Both the position numbers and the translations under genes were made by a program. From Desulfitobacterium chlororespirans DSM 11544 (lineage in GTDB: Bacteria; Bacillota; Desulfitobacteriia; Desulfitobacteriales; Desulfitobacteriaceae): 64,000 nucleotides of DNA. The stretch is from positions 189,878 through 253,877 of the forward strand of contig NZ_FRDN01000004.1 in the NCBI RefSeq assembly GCF_900143285.1, written 5' to 3'. The first letter of the stretch is position 1; every line of letters begins with the position of its first letter. A model generated the notes under the pieces. It was not told the origin of the DNA, made no database searches, and was given only the letters and a program-made list of their open reading frames with translations. Positions 51,203 to 58,674 of this stretch are shown here, piece after piece.

Positions 51203-51955
51203 TTACTGATTGGCAGCTGCATACATTTCCGCAGCTATGCAAAGGTAGTAGCAAAGCCCCAGCTGCTGGCTTTCCAGCATACCGCGATGAAAATCATCCT
51301 CCAGAAAGAATCTGGCCTGAGCGACAAAGGTTTGGGCATCGATAGAATGTCCATGGTCCTTTAAAAAGGCCAAATGCTCCTGTATCTTTTTTTGCAGCCT
51401 GGGATCATTCCCTTTCCAGCCGGCCTGCAGGGCCTCAGCCAGGAAATCCAGAAACTGCTTGGCTTCAGCGGCACTATCGTTCATTTCCTCGGCTTGCTCA
51501 GTCTCTACTTTGGGCAGCTCATACCCATAGTGATCCTTAAGGTATTGACTTTGCTCCGCCAGAGCGGTATTCCAGGCGTCGGCGTTAAGTCCCTGAAACA
51601 TTGCTGATTTTTCCATAACTTCTCCTTTCTTGGTGAGGACAATCGACTCGCCAATGGTCTTCAGCAAACAATCCAGTCTCTGCCTGCGCGCTATAAGCAG
51701 TTCCTGCTGTTTGGTCAGACACATTATTCGACCCGGTTGATCCTCCAGGGCTTTTTGGATATCGCTGAGGGAAAAATCAAGCTCACGGTAGAACAAGATC
51801 TGTTGTAAACGCTCCAATTCCTCCGCCCCATAGAGACGATAGCCGGCATCCGTGATCTCACAGGGCTTCAGCAATCCTATTTTGTGATAGTGATGGAGGG
51901 TTTTGACCGTAACTCCCGCCAATTCTGCGACTTCTTTAACCGTGTACAGCATCAT
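51203..51955 (-). CDS. MerR-family regulator with TipAS domain
   Basis: 250 residues. The N-terminal MerR domain is YTVKEVAELAGVTVKTLHHYHKIGLLKP (helix-turn-helix) with a YRLYGAEELERLQQI wing and a dimerisation coil. Residues about 115-250 are the TipAS ligand-binding domain, with the usual ALAEQSQYLKDHYG and a helical end. TipA-type proteins bind thiopeptides or other cyclic drugs and activate resistance genes. RBS GAGGTG. The target gene cannot be told; a MATE pump is close. Confidence 0.88.
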   Translation of the reverse strand: MMLYTVKEVAELAGVTVKTLHHYHKIGLLKPCEITDAGYRLYGAEELERLQQILFYRELDFSLSDIQKALEDQPGRIMCLTKQQELLIARRQRLDCLLKTIGESIVLTKKGEVMEKSAMFQGLNADAWNTALAEQSQYLKDHYGYELPKVETEQAEEMNDSAAEAKQFLDFLAEALQAGWKGNDPRLQKKIQEHLAFLKDHGHSIDAQTFVAQARFFLEDDFHRGMLESQQLGLCYYLCIAAEMYAAANQ

Positions 51956-52103
51956 TCTTCACCTCGCGTTAAGCATAAGCCCTCCTCCAAGGTAAGAGTC
52001 AAGGCTTTTTCCTACTGTCTTAGCATTAAAATCGGCTGTTTTGAAAAATGAGGAAGCCTGCTTCGCCATTTTAAAACAACCGATTTTTAACACAGGATAT
52101 ACT

Positions 52104-52703
52104 CTACCCCCTGATCTCCTGCAATAACTTCTTCCCCTTTTCCGTGAGTAAGGGATAGAGCACCGCCCAGGCATACTGTTGAAATGTGGCCGGCTGCCCA
52201 ACCTTTTGCTTTAACTCACCAAAGGGTATCCAATAAATGCAGGCCAGCAGCAGGGAATCGATGGTTTGTTCATACTGGCCAGGAAACTGCTCGTCAAGGA
52301 GCACTCCATCTTTATTAAAGACAGCAAAGGCCTGCCTGAACAATTTGATGTTGGTTTGATAGACCTTGCTTTGCTGTTCCCGTATTTTGGGGGATACTTG
52401 AGCAAGCTGGGCATGGTGCCAGAAATAAAAGGCATTGTCTTTCACCATCGTTTGAAGATGCATAAACAGAGCGTTCATTTCGCCCAGTGATTGCGGAACT
52501 TGAGGAGGCCGGTACTGACCGGACATTTCATCAAGGATCGCTTCAATAATGTCTTCTTTCTTTTTAAAATGATAGGTCAGATTGCCTTTGCTGATTCCCA
52601 TGACGCCTGAAATATCGCGCAGAGATACGGCATTGAAGCCCCGTTGATTAAATAAGTCCTTCGCTGTTTTCAGTATTTCCTGTTTTGTGCTGTTTTCCAT
52701 CAT
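52104..52703 (-). CDS. TetR-family regulator next to a MATE pump
   Basis: 199 residues; the ATG pair at 52698-52703 follows TAGGAG. The helix-turn-helix is VSLRDISGVMGISKGNLTYHFKKKEDI. The frame runs upstream through a repeat that mimics start sites (52707-52781). It lies downstream of the MATE gene on the same strand, so it may be co-transcribed and act in feedback. The ligand is unknown. Confidence 0.88.
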   Translation of the reverse strand: MMENSTKQEILKTAKDLFNQRGFNAVSLRDISGVMGISKGNLTYHFKKKEDIIEAILDEMSGQYRPPQVPQSLGEMNALFMHLQTMVKDNAFYFWHHAQLAQVSPKIREQQSKVYQTNIKLFRQAFAVFNKDGVLLDEQFPGQYEQTIDSLLLACIYWIPFGELKQKVGQPATFQQYAWAVLYPLLTEKGKKLLQEIRG

Positions 52704-52706
52704 GAC

Positions 52707-52781
52707 TGCTCCTATAACTACTCCCATAATTACTCCAATGACTATTCAATAGCTATTCCCTAAGTATTCCTCAACTACTCT
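52707..52781. repeat. Degenerate 11-13-bp repeat array before the TetR gene
   Basis: Six imperfect copies on the minus strand resemble GGGAGTAGTTAT (GGAGTAATTAT, GGGAGTAGTTAT, AGGAGCAGTCAT and others). Each resembles a Shine-Dalgarno element followed by an ATG or ATT. The last supplies the real site. Confidence 0.5.
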
Positions 52782-54190
52782 TTGGCAATCCCCGCATCCG
52801 GTACTTGCTTAAGCTGCAGCCCGGTCATGATGCGCATTTCCCTCGCTGCAAACAGGATAACCAAAACTACCGCAATGCCGTCCGCCAGAGGCCCTGCCCA
52901 TAAAACGCCCTTGATTCCCCAAAAGATGGGCAGAATCAGCAGCAGGGGCATCAAGAGCAAAACCTGCCGCACCAGGGACATCCAAAAACCAATCCTGGCT
53001 TTGCCAATCGAAGAAAAGAAGGTTGAGGTGACCGGCTGGATTCCGTTGGCGAAGGTCATAAACAGGTAGATATGCATGTACTGGACGGCAAAATCATAAA
53101 ACAAAGGGTTGGTGGACCCGAAAATGCTCAATATAGGGCGGGGGAAGATCTGGATGCACAAAAAGGCGATGACCGAAACAATCGTGGCATAGGAAACCGC
53201 CAGCTTATAAGCTTCTTTGACCCGGTCATACCGTTTTCTGCCATAATTATAACTAAATATGGGTTGGCAGCCAAGGGATATACCTATAACCACCGACATG
53301 AGGAAAGCCATAACCTTGATCACGGCTCCCGCCGAGGCCAGGGTTACTTCGCTTCCGTATATGGATTGGGCGCCATAATACCGCAAGGCATTGCTTTGAA
53401 CAATCTGCACTGCCACCGCTGCCAAATGGGTGAAAAATGCAGCAGAGCCCAAGGCGCAAACCCCTTTGATCACAGCACCCTGCAGCTGCATACCTTCTCT
53501 CTTTAAAGAAACAGACTTGAATTTTACGCGCAGATAGTAAATGGCCACCGCGCTGGACAGCATTTGCCCCAGGGTCGTAGCCAAAGCAACGCCCCCAATA
53601 CCCATCTCCAACCCAAATAGAAACACAGGTGCAGCGATCAGATTAAAGATCACCCCTGATAGTACGACCAACATGGAAAAGGACGGGCTGCCATCGGCCC
53701 GGATCAGGTAAGATGCTCCCACCGCCAGAACTCCAAAAGGAATACCGATGTTGGTGATCAGAGTATAGGGTATAGCATACGTCATAATCGCCTCGGTGGC
53801 TCCAAAGGTATACAGCAAAGGCCGTAGGAAAACCGTCGCACCGATACCGACCGCCAAACCGCTGACCACCATTAAAACAAGGGCATTGCCAATGGTTTGC
53901 CTTGCTTCCTCCGGCTTGCCCTGGCCCATATAAAGGCCGAACTTCGCCGCGCCCCCCATTCCAAACAAGGCGGAAAGTGCGGTAATCAGGATCGCCAGCG
54001 GAAAAGCCACATTGGTGGCCGCTATGCCCAGATCCCCTACACTCCAGCCGATATAGACCTGAGCAATGAGATTATACACCTGATTGGTCATAGCACTAAT
54101 GATCGCCGGAAGCGCAAATTTCCAGATCATGCCGGGGATTGGCTGCGTACCCAACATGTTGTTCCCTTGATTCGTTTTGACGGATGACAT
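52775..54190 (-). CDS. MATE-family multidrug/sodium antiporter
   Basis: 471 residues with 12 transmembrane helices: PIPGMIWKFALPAIISAMTNQVYNLIAQVYIGW, GIAATNVAFPLAILITALSALFGMGGAAKF and SYLIRADGSPSFSML, with GCQPIFSYNYG in the second half. This is the DinF/NorM-type bundle used to export cationic drugs. GGAGGTGG before the ATG. A TetR gene follows, the usual regulator position for such pumps. Confidence 0.92.
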   Translation of the reverse strand: MSSVKTNQGNNMLGTQPIPGMIWKFALPAIISAMTNQVYNLIAQVYIGWSVGDLGIAATNVAFPLAILITALSALFGMGGAAKFGLYMGQGKPEEARQTIGNALVLMVVSGLAVGIGATVFLRPLLYTFGATEAIMTYAIPYTLITNIGIPFGVLAVGASYLIRADGSPSFSMLVVLSGVIFNLIAAPVFLFGLEMGIGGVALATTLGQMLSSAVAIYYLRVKFKSVSLKREGMQLQGAVIKGVCALGSAAFFTHLAAVAVQIVQSNALRYYGAQSIYGSEVTLASAGAVIKVMAFLMSVVIGISLGCQPIFSYNYGRKRYDRVKEAYKLAVSYATIVSVIAFLCIQIFPRPILSIFGSTNPLFYDFAVQYMHIYLFMTFANGIQPVTSTFFSSIGKARIGFWMSLVRQVLLLMPLLLILPIFWGIKGVLWAGPLADGIAVVLVILFAAREMRIMTGLQLKQVPDAGIAKE

Positions 54191-54272
54191 GCCGCCACCT
54201 CCATTAGCCCAATCGTACTAATCTTAATGTAGTCCATCCATCCTAATCCGTCAAGGAGCAGTGAAAAATTTC

Positions 54273-55187
54273 CTATTCCGGCTTCTGCTCTCCACCCTGC
54301 CCTGCCGGGAAAAAATCCTTCAGATAGCGGTCCAGCAGTTTTAAGCCGGGACTGGCCGGCGGGGCATATTTGTGGGTGATCTTATAGTGAACGATGGGCG
54401 GGGGCGGATCAGAGATTTCCTGGATGACACACTGACCGGATTGAACGAACCTCCCGGCAATGCTCCGGGGGGCAAGCGCCCATTGCCGGGAATCCTGCAG
54501 CAGGGCAAAGATCAGTCCCATGCCGTCGATTTGAATGCGGGGAGGCTCAAGGGGATCCCACCAACGGTCATGCCAGCTCTGGTAAGCTGAGCCCCAGCCC
54601 CGGTTGTGAATATACAGCTCGTCTTCCCCGTGCAGATCACTGGGGGCAACCCGCTTGACCGCGCTGTTTTCAGGGGTTGACAGCCTGACCAGAACCATCT
54701 CATCCTGAAAAAAAGGTTCCACGGCGACATTCGGTACAATCAGTTCCCTGCGCACAAAAGCGGCGTCGATTTCCCGGCGCTCCAATGCGGTATAAAGATC
54801 TTTGGAATGCTGGGTGCGGATTTGCAGCCGGAGGGGCGGCGTGTGCCGGCTTAAAGCCTGGTACAAGGAAGGCAGCAGATAGGTGTTCAGACTGTGGGAC
54901 CCACCCAGAGCCAGGCTGATTTGCGGTCCGTTGGCCTGGAGCAGCTCCGTTTCCCGGATCAGGGCCCGCCAGCGTTCGGCTATAGCGACAAAATTTTCAC
55001 CGAAAGGGGTGAGGGCAATGGCGGGAAGGCCTTTGCCCCGTTGCACCAAAGACGTTCCCAGCTCCTGCTCCAGGGTTTTCAGCCGGTAACTGACGGTGGA
55101 TTGGGTTAAATGCAAAAATTCAGCAGCTTTACTTAAGCTGTGGGTCTGAACGATCGCCAAAAAGGCTTCGATTCCTAAAAGATACAT
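54273..55187 (-). CDS. LysR-family regulator
   Basis: 304 residues. The winged helix is FLAIVQTHSLSKAAEFLHLTQSTVSYRLKTLEQELG, followed by QRGKGLPAIALTPFGENF and a periplasmic-binding-like effector domain. It is divergent from an MFS exporter, and the 127-base gap should hold a shared control site. GGGGAGG precedes the ATG. It probably activates the MFS gene. Confidence 0.9.
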   Translation of the reverse strand: MYLLGIEAFLAIVQTHSLSKAAEFLHLTQSTVSYRLKTLEQELGTSLVQRGKGLPAIALTPFGENFVAIAERWRALIRETELLQANGPQISLALGGSHSLNTYLLPSLYQALSRHTPPLRLQIRTQHSKDLYTALERREIDAAFVRRELIVPNVAVEPFFQDEMVLVRLSTPENSAVKRVAPSDLHGEDELYIHNRGWGSAYQSWHDRWWDPLEPPRIQIDGMGLIFALLQDSRQWALAPRSIAGRFVQSGQCVIQEISDPPPPIVHYKITHKYAPPASPGLKLLDRYLKDFFPAGQGGEQKPE

Positions 55188-55314
55188 GGCCTTCCTCCCC
55201 TGTAATATTCAAATTTTAGATATTATATGGCGAAATGATTCGTTTTACAAGGGGTCTTTCGATATTTAGAATAAAACTATAGATAAAATGCCTTGCGCTG
55301 AGGGGGGCGGAAAT

Positions 55315-56550
55315 TTGCAACCGACTATAAATGATCATCAGGTGCAGCTAAGTGAAAAAAGTAACGGGATCCATCACGAAAAATACTTAACCCGGCGGAC
55401 CTTGCTGATCGGGAACCTGGCTCATTTTCTCCATGACGGGTTCACCGACATGCTTTATGTTTTCTTCCCGGTTTGGCAGGCCCAATGGTCATTGTCCTTT
55501 ACCCAAATCGGCTTGTTTAAAACCTTGGTTTCCGGTTCCATGGGCCTTTTTCAAATCCCTTCCGGACTGATAGCCCAGCGGGTGGGACGCATCAGGGTTT
55601 TGCTGGCGGGGACCGCCGTGACCGGCCTGGCCGTGCTGCTGTTCGGGTGGGTCACCCAGCCCTGGCTTTTAGGGCTGCTCCTGATCCTGTCCGGCGTAGG
55701 TTCCAGCGTGCAGCATCCCATATCCTCTGCTTTGATCTCCGACGCCTATACCGAGGTTAAAGGGCGGCGGCGGGCTTTGAGCGCTTTAAATTTTACCGGA
55801 GACATCGGCAAGTTGGTTTTCCCTGCAGCAGCAGCCTTTTTGATTTCCTGTTTTCAATGGCCAACCGCCAGCCGTTTGCTGGCAGCCTGCGGCTTTTTGC
55901 TCCTCTTGATCCTGGCCCTGGCGGCAAAGGGACTCGGTCCCACTACCATCTCGCCAGCCCCAGAGAATAAGCCGGCTGCCCACAAACTCCTCCTGGGCTG
56001 GAAAGGCTATCAGGCTTTCTGGTCCCTGGCGGCCATCGGCGTTATCGACGGGGCAACCCGGATGGCCTTCCTGACCTTTCTCCCCTTTCTTTTGCAGGAA
56101 AAGGGGGCCGGGGTAAATACCATCGGTTTCGCTCTCGCCCTTATTTTTGCCGGAGGCGCTACCGGCAAGCTGGTCTGCGGCATCCTGGCCACCCGGGTCG
56201 GCATCCTGCGGTCGGTGATCATTACGGAAAGCCTGACGGCACTCTGTATCAGCGGGATGATGGTCCTTTCTCTGGGCCGCGCCCTGCTCCTGGCCCCCCT
56301 GCTCGGGCTTGCCTTAAACGGCACATCTTCCGTACTGTACGGGAGCGTACCCGAACTGGTACCCGAGAAACAGCGGGCCCAGGCTTTTTCCGTTTTTTAC
56401 ACGGCCGTCCTGGGCTCCGGAGCCATCGTTCCCTCGGTCTACGGCTTAATCAGCGACTTTATGAGCCTCCAATGGACCGTGACGATTATTGCCCTGGGGG
56501 CTCTGGCCACCCTCCCCCTGACCCTGCCGCTGCGGGGGAGGTTCCAATGA
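55315..56550 (+). CDS. MFS transporter (fosmidomycin resistance-like)
   Basis: 411 residues from a TTG after AGGGGGG; an ATG 27 bases earlier lacks a site. After a soluble leader, 12 helices follow: LLIGNLAHFLHDGFTDMLYVFFPVWQ is the hallmark of the Fsr-type subfamily, with QIPSGLIAQRVGRIRVL as motif A and GVGSSVQHPISSALISDAY in the second loop. Probably a drug or sugar-phosphonate exporter under the divergent LysR protein. Confidence 0.88.
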   Translation: MQPTINDHQVQLSEKSNGIHHEKYLTRRTLLIGNLAHFLHDGFTDMLYVFFPVWQAQWSLSFTQIGLFKTLVSGSMGLFQIPSGLIAQRVGRIRVLLAGTAVTGLAVLLFGWVTQPWLLGLLLILSGVGSSVQHPISSALISDAYTEVKGRRRALSALNFTGDIGKLVFPAAAAFLISCFQWPTASRLLAACGFLLLLILALAAKGLGPTTISPAPENKPAAHKLLLGWKGYQAFWSLAAIGVIDGATRMAFLTFLPFLLQEKGAGVNTIGFALALIFAGGATGKLVCGILATRVGILRSVIITESLTALCISGMMVLSLGRALLLAPLLGLALNGTSSVLYGSVPELVPEKQRAQAFSVFYTAVLGSGAIVPSVYGLISDFMSLQWTVTIIALGALATLPLTLPLRGRFQ

Positions 56551-56554
56551 GGGT

Positions 56555-57307
56555 TTAGGCCACAGCTTTTCTATAGACATTGACTGCCCAGATGAGGGTG
56601 ATTCCCAGTAAAGGTATCATCACCCCAAAAGCCCAAAGAACTTTCCCATCCCAAATTGTGCCGCCGGCCAGGACGCGGGAAGCTTCCACCACATAATACA
56701 AGGGGTTCAGATGAGCCAGAACCTGCAGCCAGGCCGGTCCAAAGGAAATAGGCAGCAAAACTCCTGCCAGCAGGGTTATGGGAAGCTGCAATCCTGTGAC
56801 CACAGCGGCTATGGTACCAATATCCTTGGCTACAAGCCCTAAGCTGCTGCTTGCGGCAGATACCACCGCTGTCAGCAGGCAGAGCAGCACCAGCAGTACG
56901 GCAAGCCCGCCGGCGTGAATATGAAATCCGGCAAAGCTGGCAACGCTGATCACGATCAGGGCCGGCAGCAAAAAGGTAATGATGTCTTTCAGCACATTTC
57001 CCATCAGCAGGGAAAAGCGGCTGACCGGTGAAACCCTGAAGCGCTCGATAACCCCTGTCTTCAGTTCATGATTGATTATCCAGCCTATACCGGTCCCGCT
57101 GCTTAAGGCAAACAAAGCCAGCAAGCCGGGTACGAAAGCATCGGCGACACCTGCACCCCCAACTGTGGGAAGCCCGCCCAGAAGAGGTGCAAACAGAGCA
57201 AGATACAGCAAGGGGGTTGTCAGCCCCATAAACAGCCAAATGGGCGAGCGGATTTGTTCCAAAAGCCTCCGCCGGCAAAGCAGTCCTGTTTCAAGAGCGG
57301 TTTTCAT
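56555..57307 (-). CDS. ABC-2 type export permease (DrrB-like)
   Basis: 250 residues with six helices. GIGWIINHELKTGVIERFRVSPVSRFSLLMGNVL is the conserved cytoplasmic loop of daunorubicin-type permeases, and LQLPITLLAGVLLPISFGPAWLQVLAHLNPLYYVVEASR the C-terminal motif. The gene overlaps the ATPase gene stop by four bases (ATGA) and is translated with it. Probable drug or lipid exporter. Confidence 0.9.
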   Translation of the reverse strand: MKTALETGLLCRRRLLEQIRSPIWLFMGLTTPLLYLALFAPLLGGLPTVGGAGVADAFVPGLLALFALSSGTGIGWIINHELKTGVIERFRVSPVSRFSLLMGNVLKDIITFLLPALIVISVASFAGFHIHAGGLAVLLVLLCLLTAVVSAASSSLGLVAKDIGTIAAVVTGLQLPITLLAGVLLPISFGPAWLQVLAHLNPLYYVVEASRVLAGGTIWDGKVLWAFGVMIPLLGITLIWAVNVYRKAVA

Positions 57308-58284
57308 GCTATGTCCTCCTTTGCATCACGCAACAGTCTTCCCGTTTGTTTAAGAAATACATCATCCAGGGACGGCGTGGCTATGCTGACCGATTGGGTT
57401 TGGACACCTGCGGCCTCCAGCATGGCGAAGATGGGAGGCAGAACCTGCGCTCCGTTCCTGGCATAAAGATAGATGTTTTCCCCTTCAAGGCGGATTTCAT
57501 GGATAAAACTCTCCTTGTCAAACAGTTCCTTTACTTGTTGGGTCCGACCGCTGGCAAGACGAATTTGAATAACGTCGCCGGAAATTTGCTCCTTGAGTTC
57601 CTGGGGGGTACCCTCGGCCACGATGCTTCCGCAATCCATAATGGCAAGCCGGTCGCTTAAAGCATCCGCTTCATCCAGATAATGAGTCGTCAGGAAGATC
57701 GTCGTGCCCCCTTCTTTCAGTTTGCGGATTTGCTCCCAAAGATTGGCACGGTTCTGCGGGTCAAGCCCCGTTGTCGGTTCATCAAGGAACAGTACTTCCG
57801 GCCGGTTGATCATGCCCAAGGCGATTTCCAGCCGGCGCCTTTGCCCTCCGGAATAGGTCCTTACCACCCGATCCGCCAGCTCGACTAATTCAAATACGGC
57901 AAGCAATTCCTCGGTACGTTGTTCAGCATCGTGCCGCTTCATTCCGTATAGCTGCCCGGCCAGGATCAGGTTTTCGCGCCCCGTTGCTTCCCAGTCCGCC
58001 CCGCCCAGCTGGCTGACATAACCAATATGGCGCCGCACTTCCTGGGGCCGACCCACAAGGTCATACCCGCAAATGGCCCCTTTACCTTCATCAATCGGCA
58101 GGAGTGTTGTAAGCATACGCAGGGTTGTGGTTTTTCCCGCTCCGTTAGGACCGAGAAAGCCAAAAATCTCACCGCGCTTCACCCCAAGGGTGAGACCACG
58201 CACCGCTTCCACTTTGATTATCCTGCCTTTTGCTTTGACCGAAAAACTCTTTCTCAAGTCCGTAATTTCAATAGCATTGGACAT
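57304..58284 (-). CDS. ABC exporter ATPase (DrrA-like)
   Basis: 326 residues: Walker A GPNGAGKTT, GYVSQLGGADWEATGRENL, signature YSGGQRRRLEIAL and Walker B VLFLDEPTTGLD, followed by the C-terminal domain of DrrA-type ATPases (ILARNGAQVLPPIFAML). GAGGGAGTG precedes the ATG. A TetR-type palindrome lies just upstream, but no TetR gene is adjacent. Confidence 0.92.
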   Translation of the reverse strand: MSNAIEITDLRKSFSVKAKGRIIKVEAVRGLTLGVKRGEIFGFLGPNGAGKTTTLRMLTTLLPIDEGKGAICGYDLVGRPQEVRRHIGYVSQLGGADWEATGRENLILAGQLYGMKRHDAEQRTEELLAVFELVELADRVVRTYSGGQRRRLEIALGMINRPEVLFLDEPTTGLDPQNRANLWEQIRKLKEGGTTIFLTTHYLDEADALSDRLAIMDCGSIVAEGTPQELKEQISGDVIQIRLASGRTQQVKELFDKESFIHEIRLEGENIYLYARNGAQVLPPIFAMLEAAGVQTQSVSIATPSLDDVFLKQTGRLLRDAKEDIA

Positions 58285-58322
58285 GCAATCACTCCCTCAT
58301 CGCCAAAATAATTTTTTCTCAG

Positions 58323-58359
58323 GTATTCAACATCATCGGTAATCAACTACGTTGAATAC
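58323..58359. promoter_or_regulatory. Inverted repeat upstream of the DrrAB-like operon
   Basis: GTATTCAAC and GTTGAATAC flank a 19-base spacer, 39 bases before the ATPase start. It lies within the probable promoter and may be an operator. In the rest of the gap 58285-58674 I see only the dms promoter signals listed below. Confidence 0.5.
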
Positions 58360-58519
58360 TGCTATATAATAACATAGAGTAGCCGGTCATTCAAGAGGTC
58401 AGACAATTCTCCTAAGCTTTCGCGATAATCTGTGACCCCCCGACCTGCGCTGCGCCTTCCTCTATTCTCCTGATCCCCCGACTCGGGACCAAAATCAATT
58501 TTAATATTATGTTAATGAT

Positions 58520-58553
58520 TAATAATAATTCGTTAAGATTTTACTGCTATAAT
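58520..58553 (+). promoter_or_regulatory. Probable dms promoter with a CRP/FNR-like half site
   Basis: TGCTATAAT (58545-58553) is an extended -10. TTAAT-AATA-ATTCG (58519-58532) resembles the TTAAT-N4-ATTAA box of CRP/FNR-type regulators at 8 of 10 positions. Further TTAAT blocks lie upstream. Weak but at a plausible distance. Confidence 0.35.
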
Positions 58554-58674
58554 TTAATTAGTCGAACTTTTCACAATATGAAATGACCCACACTGCGAGC
58601 AGAGAAAGGAGGCCATGTTCAGCTTATTTTGAAATAATTTTCACTATATAATAATTTAAAGGAGGCCTAACAGT

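Noticed and set aside
58612-58640. Short ORF MFSLF after AAAGGAGG before dmsA, a possible leader peptide
   Set aside because: The ATG is only two bases from the Shine-Dalgarno element; the AAAGGAGGCC is more likely a duplicate of the dmsA site.
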